Source: Bacillus sp. MUM 116 (GTDB lineage: Bacteria > Bacillota > Bacilli > Bacillales > Cytobacillaceae). From it: a stretch of 54,163 bases of DNA. Position 1 is the first letter of the stretch; every line of letters begins with the position of its first letter. The DNA lies in NCBI RefSeq assembly GCF_001866655.1, contig NZ_MLYR01000010.1, positions 1-54,163 of the forward strand, read 5' to 3'. Made by a program: the position numbers and the translations under genes. Below, piece by piece: positions 33,405 to 42,801 of the stretch. The notes beneath the pieces are model-generated. The model searched no databases. It was not told the DNA's origin and was given only the letters and a program-made list of their open reading frames with translations.

Positions 33405-34793
33405 TTGTTAGAATTCACACCAAATCTTGAAACTCATTGTGACGAGCCATTATATATTCAGTTATATAACTATATTAAAAAGGAAATAAAAACAGGGAAA
33501 TTGCCAGCAAACACAAAGCTTCCCTCAAAACGAAAACTTTCTACGTATCTACAAATCAGCCAGAATACAATCGAAGCCGCTTATGGTCAGCTTTTGGCTG
33601 AAGGCTATATAGAGGCAAAGCCACGGAGCGGATACTTTGTTTGTGAACTTGAACAAGCAAATTTTACTGTTAAGCGAGATGTGCAATTTATCGAAGAAAA
33701 AAAATACAAGGAACAATTTTTTTCTTTTGATTTTACCTATGCGGGCGTGGATTCCGGGTCCTTTCCGTTTGGTTTGTATCGGAAAATAACAAATGAAGTA
33801 TTACGGATTGAAAATAAACAAGTGTTATTGCTTGGGCATCCACAGGGCGATTTCGGGCTTCGCGAAACGATTGCAAAATATTTATTTGAATCCCGTGGGG
33901 TTCATTGTTCTCCTAGCCAAATTATCATTGGTTCAGGGACTCCTTACTTATTAAACCTCTTATTCAAGCTGTTAAAAGGAAGTACATTCGCTGTGGAAAA
34001 CCCTGGATATCATCGAAGGCTCTTTATCCATGGGCAAAATATCGAGGATGTTGAGATGATTCCACTCGACCAAGGTGGAATCATCCTCTCTCATTTAGAA
34101 CAAAGCCGGGCAAATGTTGTCTGTGTCACCCCATCCCATCAATTTCCTTGCGGGATGATCATGCCGATTTCCCGGCGGATGCAGCTTTTAAGCTGGGCTG
34201 AAAAAGAAGAGAATCGTTTTATTATTGAGGATGATTATGATAGTGAATTTCGTTATATCGGAAAACCGATTCCTGCACTCCAAGGATTGGACAAGTATGA
34301 AAAAGTCATTTATATGAGCACTTTTTCTAAAGCACTGCTCCCTTCATTACGTATAAGCTATATGGTTTTACCTAGGCCATTAATCAAAAAGTATCAAGAT
34401 GACTTATTTTTTTATGCCCAGACGGTATCGCGGATTGATCAAGAGGTCTTAAAACGATTCATGCAACAAGGGTTTTGGGAAAAGCATATTCAAAAAGTGA
34501 GGGTGGTCTATCAAAAAAAGCGGGATTTGCTGATTTCGACGATTTCCGGCTTTTTCCCCGACACGGTTGATATTATTGGTCAAGGCTCAGGACTGCATAT
34601 CTTAATACGTCCAAATAATGGCCTGAACGAGCAGGAACTGATTGATAAAGCTGCACAATTTAGTATAAACGTGTATTCAGTCTCTCCCTACGGCAAAAAC
34701 GATGATAAAACTGTCTTACTTGGTTTTGCAGCTTTGACTGAAGAAGAAATAGTTGAGGCCGTAAAGTTGTTGGCGAAGGCCTGGTTTCATTAA
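33405..34793 (+). CDS. MocR/GabR-type regulator (GntR wHTH + aminotransferase)
   Basis: 462 residues. The N-terminal GntR winged helix (EPLYIQLYNYIKKEIKTGKLPANTKLPSKRKLSTYLQISQNTIEAAYGQLLAEGYI) is joined to a fold-I aminotransferase domain. The probable PLP lysine is in YMSTFSKALLPSLR near residue 309, and EDDYDSEFRY is conserved. GAGGGGG with 9-nt spacing favours TTG at 33405 over ATG at 33387. These regulators bind PLP with a ligand to control a neighbouring gene, here the DMT transporter. Confidence 0.9.
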   Translation: MLEFTPNLETHCDEPLYIQLYNYIKKEIKTGKLPANTKLPSKRKLSTYLQISQNTIEAAYGQLLAEGYIEAKPRSGYFVCELEQANFTVKRDVQFIEEKKYKEQFFSFDFTYAGVDSGSFPFGLYRKITNEVLRIENKQVLLLGHPQGDFGLRETIAKYLFESRGVHCSPSQIIIGSGTPYLLNLLFKLLKGSTFAVENPGYHRRLFIHGQNIEDVEMIPLDQGGIILSHLEQSRANVVCVTPSHQFPCGMIMPISRRMQLLSWAEKEENRFIIEDDYDSEFRYIGKPIPALQGLDKYEKVIYMSTFSKALLPSLRISYMVLPRPLIKKYQDDLFFYAQTVSRIDQEVLKRFMQQGFWEKHIQKVRVVYQKKRDLLISTISGFFPDTVDIIGQGSGLHILIRPNNGLNEQELIDKAAQFSINVYSVSPYGKNDDKTVLLGFAALTEEEIVEAVKLLAKAWFH

Positions 34794-34878
34794 TTCCTTT
34801 TTGTTTAAGAAATGAAGCAATTGGTCGGTTCAGTGAGTTTTTTAGAGCGATTGTGGTTCCTTCCAGCAAATTTGGGAA

Positions 34879-35012
34879 TTTAATCAAATGTTTAAATAGT
34901 TTCTGTCACGAGTCTCTTTCATAGCTTATAAAATTTAATTAATCGTTTGATTAGTCTTTAAAACCCAGACATACCGGCGCTTCCAGCGATTTAATCAATC
35001 GTTTGATTAAAT
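34879..35012. promoter_or_regulatory. Three spaced palindromes of one operator type
   Basis: TTTAATCAA-type palindromes begin at 34879, 34934 and 34990, that is 55 and 56 bp apart. The third is perfect: ATTTAATCAA and TTGATTAAAT with a 4-bp spacer; the other two are degenerate. They fill the 350-bp gap between the MocR gene and the lipoprotein gene, which shows no other clear content apart from the leader hairpins after 35079. Confidence 0.45.
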
Positions 35013-35078
35013 TACTAGTTTTTAAAATTAATTTCTATGAAGTTGTGCCCTAAGGGAAAAGTCCACGTTATAAGAGAA

Positions 35079-35172
35079 TTTTTACGAATGTTGGTTAAAA
35101 TGGAGATAGACCCGTAAAAACGTAATTTCGAGCCAAGCCGCCTTTGCATTATCGTGCGGGGTTGGCTCTTTT
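35079..35172 (+). promoter_or_regulatory. Leader hairpins or terminator before the phosphoesterase gene
   Basis: TTTTTACG (35079-35086) pairs with CGTAAAAA (35113-35120). It is followed by a second hairpin, GAGCCAAGCCGC with GCGGGGTTGGCTC, and then TTTTCCC. The second is terminator-like and ends about 30 nt before the start codon. It may terminate the MocR transcript or attenuate the downstream gene. Confidence 0.45.
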
Positions 35173-35197
35173 CCCAAAAATCAAAAAGAAAGAAGGC

Positions 35198-36073
35198 ATG
35201 ACTTTGATTAGAAAATGGGGATTTTCTCTTCTATTAATCATCATCATTTTAAGTGCTTGTGCTTCAAATCAGCCTAAGGTTCAATCACCAGCTAAACCTG
35301 CAGCAAAGAAACTTCCAAGAATTGACCATATTGTTATTGTTGTTGAGGAAAATCGATCACAAAAGGTAATTCAAGGGAACCCGTCAGCACCCTATATCAA
35401 TTCACTCATGAAGCAGGGCGCTAACATGACAAACTTTCATGCCACTATGCATCCGAGCCAGCCCAACTATTTAAACTTATTCTCCGGTTCAAATCAAGGT
35501 GTTACAGATGATAAAGTTCCTAAAACGAAATTTTCTGCAGATAATTTGGCAAGCGGGCTGATTGCTAAAAATTATACTTTTGCCGGTTATTCCGAGGACT
35601 TGCCTTCAGTTGGCTTTAATGGGGTATCGACCGGTCCCGGAGGTTATGCCCGTAAGCATAATCCCTGGGTAAATTTCACCAATGTACCCAAAGAAGTAAA
35701 TCAGCCATTGACAAGCTTTCCAAAGGATTTCACTAAACTGCCCACGGTTTCATTTGTCATACCAAGTCTTCGAAACGATATGCATGATGGTACGATTAAG
35801 GAAGGAGACGATTGGCTGAAAAAACATATTGATCCTTATGTCCATTGGGCGAAAACTCATAACAGTTTATTGATTGTGACCTGGGATGAAGATGATTTTA
35901 CACAAGACAACAAAATTCCGACCTTGTTTGTCGGGCCAATGGTAAGAACAGGCCTATTTGATGAAAAAGTAAATCACTTTAATCTTTTAAGGACCATTGA
36001 GGAGATTTACGGATTAGCTCATGCGGGGGAAAGTAAGGCAGTCGAGCCTATTCGGAGCATTTGGGTCCGTTAA
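35198..36073 (+). CDS. Phosphoesterase-family lipoprotein (acid phosphatase / phospholipase C superfamily)
   Basis: About 291 residues. The signal peptide ends in a lipobox (IILSAC), so it is probably a membrane-anchored lipoprotein. The body belongs to the alkaline-phosphatase-like phosphoesterase family: IDHIVIVVEENRS near the N-terminus, MHPSQPNYLNLFSGS and the metal-binding VTWDEDDF near the C-terminus. These enzymes hydrolyse phosphate monoesters or phospholipids; the substrate is unknown. Start is ATG at 35198 or TTG at 35204, the latter with better spacing from GAAGG. Confidence 0.82.
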   Translation: MTLIRKWGFSLLLIIIILSACASNQPKVQSPAKPAAKKLPRIDHIVIVVEENRSQKVIQGNPSAPYINSLMKQGANMTNFHATMHPSQPNYLNLFSGSNQGVTDDKVPKTKFSADNLASGLIAKNYTFAGYSEDLPSVGFNGVSTGPGGYARKHNPWVNFTNVPKEVNQPLTSFPKDFTKLPTVSFVIPSLRNDMHDGTIKEGDDWLKKHIDPYVHWAKTHNSLLIVTWDEDDFTQDNKIPTLFVGPMVRTGLFDEKVNHFNLLRTIEEIYGLAHAGESKAVEPIRSIWVR

Positions 36074-36356
36074 TGAAAGCTGAAATATTCGGCATAACCA
36101 TCGAGCTAAGAAAATTACCGAACTTTTGTACAGCTACTTTTATATTTGATTGAGCCATATGCTCTCTTCCCTTCATTAAGTTTATTACCTTATCAATGGT
36201 AATGGACAAAATTACTTCATTCAATAAAGACGAAAGCTAACTTTGTCGCACTAAGGGAGACAAACATAGTTTTTCTCGAATAAGACTCACTATACTCTGT
36301 CAGTAAAGGTACAAAGGAAACTTACAAATATGCGGGTACTTATATGATTAAATAGA
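36074..36356. other. Intergenic region between convergent genes, nothing found
   Basis: About 280 bp of AT-rich sequence after the phosphoesterase stop. No gene, repeat or terminator for the plus-strand gene could be identified. Confidence 0.6.
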
Positions 36357-36394
36357 AAAAGACTGTTACCATGATTAACTCATCATAACAGTCT
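36357..36394 (-). terminator. Terminator of the symporter operon
   Basis: AGACTGTTA and TAACAGTCT (36360-36368, 36386-36394) with T-run TTTTTC on the minus strand. Confidence 0.75.
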
Positions 36395-36404
36395 AACTTA
36401 ACCT

Positions 36405-37958
36405 TTAATGTTCTTTTGGTACACTAATTCCAAATCCAGTGTTGGATTTAAATAATACTTCTTCAAAGGAACCTGTTTCATTTTTCTTCCTAGATGATAG
36501 GACGGTTCCTAAATATGCACCAATAAATCCCAGTGGAACGGTGAAAATCGTCGGGTTTGCTAATGGAAATAACGGCGTTCCTGTTAAAATCGCTTTACCA
36601 GCTTCCGGGTTCCATACATTTGGGCTTAGCAAAACTAGCACAACCGAACTAATTAATCCGACTAACATTCCAGTTACAGCACCCGTCTGATTAAAGCGTT
36701 TCCAGTAGATTGTACATAACATGACAGGCAGGTTGGCACTTGCTGCAATTCCTAAGGCAAGCACGGATAAAAACGCAACATTTAAATTCTTGGCAACTAA
36801 TGCTAAAAGAATGGAGGCAACGGCTACAATAATAGAAGAAATACGGGCTACTTTCATTTGCTGCTTCTCCGTAATTTTTCCTTTTTTAATAATTTGCCCA
36901 TAAATATCATGTGCAAAAGCAGAGGCAGACGTTAAAACAAGAGCCGAAACAACAGCAAGGATGGTTGCAAAAGCAACAGCCGAAATAAAAGCGAATAGGA
37001 AATCTCCACCTACAGAAAGCGCTAACATTGGCGCGGCCATATTCCCCGAGGGATTAGCGGCCACGATTTTGTCCCAGCCGACAAAAACAGTCGCACCAAA
37101 TCCGAGGAAGACAACCATTAAAAAGAAGGCTCCGATAAACCAAGTGGAATAAACCACCGATTTTCTTGCTGTTGCTGCATCTTTTACAGTAAAAAAGCGA
37201 ATCAGCAGATGCGGCAGCCCTGCGACTCCAAGGACAAGTGCCATGTTAAGAGAAATCATATCCAATCCATTACTGTATTTATTTCCTGGATTCGCCAATT
37301 CCGCACCAAATGGACTAGCTGATTTAATTTGATGGAACATTTGAATGATGCTGAAGTCAAATTTTGCAAATACTAGAAGGGTTAACACCAACGAGCCTCC
37401 AAGCAAAAGCACGGCCTTTGTAATTTGCACCCAGCTCGTTGCTGTCATCCCGCCAAAAATGACATAAACAGTCATTAAGACTCCGACGATTACAACCGCA
37501 AGCCAGTAATCGATCCCCAGCATTAAACTAATCAGGCCGCCGCCGCCGACCAATTGAGCAATCATATAAAAGATGGAAATAACAAGGGTACTTGCTGCTG
37601 CCGTACCACGAACTTTATTGGATTTAAAGCGTGTGGTAATCATGTCAGCCAATGTGTATTTTCCTAAATTACGCATTGGTTCCGCAACTAAATAAAGTAA
37701 AAATAGAAAACCTAATAGATTTCCAATACTCATATAAAACCCATCAAATCCAATTAAGGAAATCGCTCCAGTTATTCCCAAAAATGATGCTGCCGACATA
37801 AAATCACCGGCTACGGCTAGGCCATTTTGTGTTGCGGTAAGTCCTCCTCCAGCAGTATAAAAATCACTGGTACTTTTGGTTTTCTTTGAAGAGAAATAAG
37901 TAATTACTAATGTTAAGGTAATAATTCCTATAAAAAGCAAAATTGAAAGTATACTCAT
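36405..37958 (-). CDS. Sodium:solute symporter, ActP/YwcA (acetate) type
   Basis: 517 residues, about 13 membrane spans. SSS-family sequences: TSDFYTAGGGLTATQNGLAVAGDFMSAASFLGITGAI at the N-terminus and ATARKSVVYSTWFIGAFF in the middle. It follows a DUF485 protein with a 4-nt overlap (ATGA), the arrangement of yjcH-actP in E. coli and ywcB-ywcA in B. subtilis. A short-chain monocarboxylate such as acetate is the likely substrate. Confidence 0.9.
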   Translation of the reverse strand: MSILSILLFIGIITLTLVITYFSSKKTKSTSDFYTAGGGLTATQNGLAVAGDFMSAASFLGITGAISLIGFDGFYMSIGNLLGFLFLLYLVAEPMRNLGKYTLADMITTRFKSNKVRGTAAASTLVISIFYMIAQLVGGGGLISLMLGIDYWLAVVIVGVLMTVYVIFGGMTATSWVQITKAVLLLGGSLVLTLLVFAKFDFSIIQMFHQIKSASPFGAELANPGNKYSNGLDMISLNMALVLGVAGLPHLLIRFFTVKDAATARKSVVYSTWFIGAFFLMVVFLGFGATVFVGWDKIVAANPSGNMAAPMLALSVGGDFLFAFISAVAFATILAVVSALVLTSASAFAHDIYGQIIKKGKITEKQQMKVARISSIIVAVASILLALVAKNLNVAFLSVLALGIAASANLPVMLCTIYWKRFNQTGAVTGMLVGLISSVVLVLLSPNVWNPEAGKAILTGTPLFPLANPTIFTVPLGFIGAYLGTVLSSRKKNETGSFEEVLFKSNTGFGISVPKEH

Positions 37959-38296
37959 CCACTAAGCTCCCCTCGATATTTATGTAAAATAGCTTTTGCT
38001 AAATTATCGTACTTTTCTGATTTTTTAACATAAATAAAACCGCATATCCAGACAATTAAAAATTGTAAGCCGGCAAAAATCCATACACCTGTAATCGGTC
38101 CAACAATTTCTGTGTGCAGGACCTTCGTGTAGGCTGCTAATAAAGGTAATGTAAAATAAAAGATAAGAAAAAAGATTGTTGTGGGGAGGATAAATGTTTT
38201 TTTTCTTTGGACCAATTCTTTGAATTCCTCCGTTTGAGTTAATCCTTCGTAAGAAATATTTTTTTGTACAGGTATTTCTTGAATATTCTGTTGCAT
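37955..38296 (-). CDS. DUF485 membrane protein, symporter partner
   Basis: 113 residues, two membrane spans (about 37-60 and 70-95) typical of DUF485 (YjcH/YwcB). The N-terminal FKELVQRKKTFILPTTIFFLIFYFTLPLLAAY is characteristic. Probably translated together with the symporter and needed for its function or assembly; the mechanism is not known. Ribosome binding site GAGGTGA. Confidence 0.88.
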   Translation of the reverse strand: MQQNIQEIPVQKNISYEGLTQTEEFKELVQRKKTFILPTTIFFLIFYFTLPLLAAYTKVLHTEIVGPITGVWIFAGLQFLIVWICGFIYVKKSEKYDNLAKAILHKYRGELSG

Positions 38297-38558
38297 TCTA
38301 TCACCTCATTTTATAACATCTTTTTACAATTTCACTAATTTAACGATACATACCTTTTATGAGATATAAATATTCATAAATCTTGATAATCCTCCCTTCA
38401 CTGCAATGAATCATACATTTTTACTACGGTTGTATATAAAACTGTTACACACTCTCACGAATATAGCATACTTACAAATTTATGTAAATATTATTTTTAA
38501 AATTTTTGGAATAGTATAAAAATATTATATTACCCTAATAATTTTCCTCTATAAAAAA
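38297..38558. other. AT-rich intergenic region upstream of the DUF485-symporter pair
   Basis: Very AT-rich. It should hold the promoter of the DUF485-symporter operon, but no unambiguous promoter or operator could be assigned. Confidence 0.55.
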
Positions 38559-38595
38559 ACAAAAAAGCACAATTCAAAAAACTGAATTGTGCCTT
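38559..38595 (-). terminator. Terminator downstream of glutaminase
   Basis: GCACAATTC (38567-38575) and GAATTGTGC (38584-38592) with A/T tracts on both sides. Confidence 0.85.
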
Positions 38596-38631
38596 TTGTA
38601 AAATTATAAGAAAACTAAATAAATAATACCG

Positions 38632-39621
38632 TCAAAAAATATTTAAATCCCATTCTCTTGCTATATGTTTTAATAACATGCTTCCTGCTACGCTATTACC
38701 ATATTCGTCTATAGCCGGCCCATAAAGCCCAATGCCGCATCCATGTGGAAATGGAGAATCCTGAGAACTAACTCGTGCTGGAACGGCTGCCATGATTCCT
38801 CCAGAAACTCCGCTTTTAGCTGGTAAACCGATATGTGCTGCGAATTTACCTGAAGCGTTATACATTCCACAAGTGACCATCAATGCTTTTGTTAACCTCG
38901 CCACTTCTCTAGGGAAGATCTGTTCCCTTCGGATGGGATGAAATCCATCATAGGCAAGTACTAATCCAATCATGGCTATGTCTTTTGAATTTACTTCAAT
39001 CGAACACTGCTTTAAATACACCTCTAAAGCTTCTTCAACAGTAGATTCCAAAAATCCAGTTTCTTTCAAGTAATAAGCCAAGGCTCGATTTCGATGGGCT
39101 GTTTGCCATTCCGACTGAAACACTTTCTCATTGATGGACGGGCGTTTTCCTACCATTTTTTCGAATAATGTTAAGAACGATTCTATCTTTTCTAGTGGCG
39201 ACCTTCCGCCAAGTAAAGAGGCTACGGTAAGGGCACCCGCATTGATCATAGGATTGAAAGGTCTTCCCGGCTTATGCATTTCTAAACGAATAATCGAATT
39301 AAAAGCATCTCCTGTGGGTTCTACATCAACTCGATCTAGGACATATGGAGTACCAAAATCTAAACAGGCGGCTATAAAGCTAATCACTTTTGAAATACTT
39401 TGCAAGGTAAAAGAGACCGCGCATTCTCCAGACTTTAAAACCGTTCCATCTGGACCTACCATAACAACACCTAATTGTGATAGATTCGCCTTTTCTAATG
39501 CAGGAATATAGGAAGCACATCGACCTTTTACGGCATAGGAGCGATAGTGCTCCACCCATTGATCTAAATTGAAAATCTCCCTTTGCTTTTCGAATGGGAT
39601 TATCTCTTTTGCTACAGCCAT
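38632..39621 (-). CDS. glsA: Glutaminase (serine-dependent, GlsA family)
   Basis: 329 residues. The catalytic pair is S75-x-x-K78 in SFTLQSISKV; PFNPMINAGALTVASLL and KSGVSGGIMAAVPAR are family signatures. It hydrolyses glutamine to glutamate and ammonia. Length fits YbgJ-type enzymes of B. subtilis. Preceded in the same direction by an M20 amidohydrolase, an MFS transporter and a regulator; the 228-bp gap with a large hairpin leaves co-transcription open. Confidence 0.93.
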   Translation of the reverse strand: MAVAKEIIPFEKQREIFNLDQWVEHYRSYAVKGRCASYIPALEKANLSQLGVVMVGPDGTVLKSGECAVSFTLQSISKVISFIAACLDFGTPYVLDRVDVEPTGDAFNSIIRLEMHKPGRPFNPMINAGALTVASLLGGRSPLEKIESFLTLFEKMVGKRPSINEKVFQSEWQTAHRNRALAYYLKETGFLESTVEEALEVYLKQCSIEVNSKDIAMIGLVLAYDGFHPIRREQIFPREVARLTKALMVTCGMYNASGKFAAHIGLPAKSGVSGGIMAAVPARVSSQDSPFPHGCGIGLYGPAIDEYGNSVAGSMLLKHIAREWDLNIF

Positions 39622-39714
39622 GTTCTATCTTTCCTTTCTGCAGAAGCAAAATAGAGTGAAACTTCAATAAGTGGCGATTTTTCCATCCTCCATTTATTGT
39701 TAGTTGAACCAATC

Positions 39715-39800
39715 GGGCTTTTACGGGCAGTTTATTCCCCACTTACACTGCCTGCTTACGCTTAAAGTGGGGTCTTACTGCCCGCTAATGCGGGATAAAT
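39715..39800. repeat. Large nested hairpin between abgB-like gene and glsA
   Basis: GGGCAGT pairs with ACTGCCC, and inside it CCCCACTT pairs with AAGTGGGG; a further small stem GCCCG/CGGG follows. It would form a long, stable hairpin in RNA of either strand. Confidence 0.65.
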
Positions 39801-39849
39801 GGTGAGAAACAAGCAGATTCTCATCATTAACCATTTTATGAAATTACTA

Positions 39850-41277
39850 TTATACGCGGCCCTTTTTTCGCTGCGGCATCACATTTTCAGGAATTAGCGA
39901 AACATATGGTTCCCCTTCCAAGCGTTCTTGCCATTCTGATTTCGCCTTTTCAATGATATCTTGATTTTGTATCGCCTCGATTGCAGTGCAAGCAATAACT
40001 TTTCCCGCTAGAAGCATGCCTTTGTGGGCGATAGGTGTCGCACCTTGCGACACTACCTGCCAGGTATGAAGAGGGGTTCCAAGCGCAAAACATGTTGTCA
40101 TACATTGTATCGTTGGAACAACCCAACTTACATCACCAACATCAGTAGATCCAGATAATGCACCCTCATCTCCGAGAGGTGGAATAATATCTGCAATGTA
40201 TTTATCATTTAATTTTTTTGCTGTTTCTTTATTCAATCCTGCTAAATCAGCATCAATGTCTTCCTGAGAAAGAGTTGCCCGGATTTCTTTAGCAAATTTC
40301 TGATCCAATTCATCATAAACAGGAACACCGACTTTGGTTAAATTTTTGTACATTATTTCGGCTAATGTTGTATTCGGTATTAAATTCGAAGCAGTACCTT
40401 CAAACTCGACTTCCATCGTTGTTCCAGTCATTAAAGCTGCACCTTTAGCAATATTATAGACACGTTCGTATAATTCTTTTACTTGCTGCTTTTTCGGTGC
40501 GCGGATTAAATAGACCACTTCTGCATGTGGTTGGACAACATTCGGTGAAGTCCCGCCTGTATCCGTGATTGCATAATGCACTCTCGCTTCTGAAATCATA
40601 TGCTCTCTTAAATAATTAACACCAATATTCATCAATTCCACCGCATCTAATGCACTGCGGCCTAAGTGAGGGGCAGCTGCGGCATGGGCACTCTTCCCAT
40701 TAAATTTAAAAGTCACAGAGTAATTTGCAAGAGTATTGACGTTCCAAATACAAGGTATTGTTGATGGATGCCAGGAAAGCGCCAGATCAACATCATCAAA
40801 CAATCCAGCACGAGCCATAAACGCTTTTCCGGAGCCTGCTTCTTCAGCCGGACAACCATAATAACGTACTGTCCCTTGCAAACCTGTTTGCTTCATGTAA
40901 TCTTTAATGGCAACGGCAGCGGCAAAAGCCCCTGATCCCAGCAAGTTATGACCGCAGCCATGTCCGTGGCCGCCTGCAACAACCGGTACATGTTCAGCAA
41001 GTCCTTTTTTCTGGCTTAGACCTGTTAAAGCATCGAATTCTCCTAAAATAGCTATTATTGGTCCACCGTCTCCATAGCTTCCAATAAACCCCGTATGCAG
41101 TCCGGCAACCTCTCTCTCAACCTGAAACCCTTCATCTTCCAACGCTTTACATAAATATTCCGATGATTGATGTTCTTCGAAGTAGATTTCCGGGCAGGCC
41201 CAAATTTTATCACTTAGCTCAATAATCTTGTCGCTCTTTTGTTCGATTAGATCAGAAATAAGTGTTTGTAATTCCAT
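39850..41277 (-). CDS. M20-family amidohydrolase, AbgB-like
   Basis: 475 residues. Metal ligands are in GGHGHGCGHNLLG (H104-H110) and the EE pair in CPAEEAGSGK (145-146); WHPSTIPCIWNVNTLANYSVTFKFNGKSAHAAAAPHLGRSALDAVELM forms the dimerisation/lid region. It is close to AbgB, which splits p-aminobenzoyl-glutamate in E. coli, but relatives act on other N-acyl amino acids. No AbgA partner is present. It follows an MFS transporter by 48 nt, so they form an operon. Confidence 0.9.
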   Translation of the reverse strand: MELQTLISDLIEQKSDKIIELSDKIWACPEIYFEEHQSSEYLCKALEDEGFQVEREVAGLHTGFIGSYGDGGPIIAILGEFDALTGLSQKKGLAEHVPVVAGGHGHGCGHNLLGSGAFAAAVAIKDYMKQTGLQGTVRYYGCPAEEAGSGKAFMARAGLFDDVDLALSWHPSTIPCIWNVNTLANYSVTFKFNGKSAHAAAAPHLGRSALDAVELMNIGVNYLREHMISEARVHYAITDTGGTSPNVVQPHAEVVYLIRAPKKQQVKELYERVYNIAKGAALMTGTTMEVEFEGTASNLIPNTTLAEIMYKNLTKVGVPVYDELDQKFAKEIRATLSQEDIDADLAGLNKETAKKLNDKYIADIIPPLGDEGALSGSTDVGDVSWVVPTIQCMTTCFALGTPLHTWQVVSQGATPIAHKGMLLAGKVIACTAIEAIQNQDIIEKAKSEWQERLEGEPYVSLIPENVMPQRKKGRV

Positions 41278-41325
41278 TCATAAGACCTCCCTCAAAAGTT
41301 ATCTAGCAATGACTTGTTTTATTGC

Positions 41326-42570
41326 TTATGCATCTAGTGCATAAGCCTCCTGCTCGTTTTGTTTAAGAAGATCTCCTTTTTTATCACTTAAGGTTAAAAG
41401 TGCACCAATACAGATAATGGCGAATCCAATTAACATCCAAAAAGCAGCATTAAATGAACCATTAAACGCATCAACGATAAATCCAATCGCCATTGGTGTT
41501 ACAAAACCAGCCAACTGTCCACCGGTATTTGCAATACCCATAGCCGTGCCAGTGACAGAAGATGGCAATTGTTTAAGCACGATTGCTGGTAATAAGGTAA
41601 TTACAAAAGCAATAAATAAATTAACAATTGTTTGATACGCAATAAAAGAGGTGACGCTTGAAGCTGTAAACATTAGATACAGCAATATTCCTATACAAGC
41701 GCATGAAATGCTTCCTACCAATCTTTCGCGGCCTTTTGGCAGCTTATCGATTATAAAACCACCTAAATAAATCCCTATTAACATGGTCAATCCTGGAATA
41801 GTCTGAACCCAACCAAGTGACATTAAATCAAGACCGCGATTTTTTACTAAATAGGTTGGGATCCAAGCCGCAAGTCCCCAGTTCACTGCATAAATACAGA
41901 AATAAGCAATAATCAAATTCCAAATCATAGGCGTTTTAAACAACGAACGAAAAATTCCCTTTTGACTCGAAACAGCGTTATGATTCATTTTATCTTCTGT
42001 GTTGTTTTCTGGAAGTTTAATAAAATACCAGTAAAGAGCGGCAATAATAGCACCTATAGCTCCTACTATGATAAACGTGGTGCGCCAGCCAATCGTCGTA
42101 AGCAGCGCCGCAGAGGCAATTGGGATAATAAGTGTGATGATCCCGCCTGATGACAGCATAATTGACATCGCTCGACCACGTTCCGCTTTGGGAAACGTAA
42201 GCGATATAATTTTGGAACTGGCAGGCTGAAAGCCTCCTTCTCCGATACCAAATAGAAAACGGATAATAACCATAGAGGCTAGGGACCAAGCAGCACCAGT
42301 TAATCCTGTAAAGATCGACCATGAAATAACTGCGGCAAGAAGGACCTTTCTAGGTCCAAATCGGTCTGCCAGCCATCCTCCAGGCATTTGCATAATCGCA
42401 TATCCTGCAAAAAAACTGCTAAGTAAGAGTCCGGTAGAGGATGCACTTAAATGTAAATCCTTCGTAATGGACAACACGGCATAATTCATAATATAACGAT
42501 CGATATTACCTAAAGACCAACCCAGAAAAAGTAAAGCTAAGATCCAATTTCTTGTGCGTTTTGAGATCAT
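41326..42570 (-). CDS. MFS transporter, anion:cation symporter (ACS) type
   Basis: 414 residues, 12 spans. GWSLGNIDRYIMNYAVLSITKDLHLSAS and GGWLADRFGPRK are typical of the ACS family, which takes up organic anions such as sugar acids, phthalate or tartrate. Start ATG with AAGAGGAG upstream. Upstream lie a cre-like site and a strong palindrome. Co-transcription with the amidohydrolase suggests uptake of its substrate. Confidence 0.88.
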   Translation of the reverse strand: MISKRTRNWILALLFLGWSLGNIDRYIMNYAVLSITKDLHLSASSTGLLLSSFFAGYAIMQMPGGWLADRFGPRKVLLAAVISWSIFTGLTGAAWSLASMVIIRFLFGIGEGGFQPASSKIISLTFPKAERGRAMSIMLSSGGIITLIIPIASAALLTTIGWRTTFIIVGAIGAIIAALYWYFIKLPENNTEDKMNHNAVSSQKGIFRSLFKTPMIWNLIIAYFCIYAVNWGLAAWIPTYLVKNRGLDLMSLGWVQTIPGLTMLIGIYLGGFIIDKLPKGRERLVGSISCACIGILLYLMFTASSVTSFIAYQTIVNLFIAFVITLLPAIVLKQLPSSVTGTAMGIANTGGQLAGFVTPMAIGFIVDAFNGSFNAAFWMLIGFAIICIGALLTLSDKKGDLLKQNEQEAYALDA

Positions 42571-42633
42571 ATATCCAACTCCTCTTATAATTGTTTAGAT
42601 CTTGAACATGAAAAAAATTTTTTAAAAGTGCTT

Positions 42634-42648
42634 TACAAACGCTTCCAT
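42634..42648 (-). promoter_or_regulatory. cre-like site upstream of the MFS operon
   Basis: The minus strand reads ATGGAAGCGTTTGTA, close to the CcpA consensus WTGNAANCGNWNNCW. It lies 64 nt before the MFS start codon and suggests carbon catabolite control. Confidence 0.5.
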
Positions 42649-42801
42649 TTCGGAAAAAGACTATTCATTATATCCATATAGTGTGTCTACACGTTTCAAC
42701 ATTACCATTCTTAAATGAATCAAAGTATTAATGGAGCATGCTAAACCCTATAACTTCCTCCTTTATCAACAGAAGAGAAGATCGTTCTTTTCTATTTACG
42801 A

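Noticed and set aside
34660..34887. 75-codon minus-strand frame
   Set aside because: Antisense to the MocR gene end and into the palindrome region; no ribosome binding site.
39380..39742. 120-codon minus-strand frame
   Set aside because: Overlaps glsA in another frame and runs through the intergenic spacer toward the hairpin; atypical composition.
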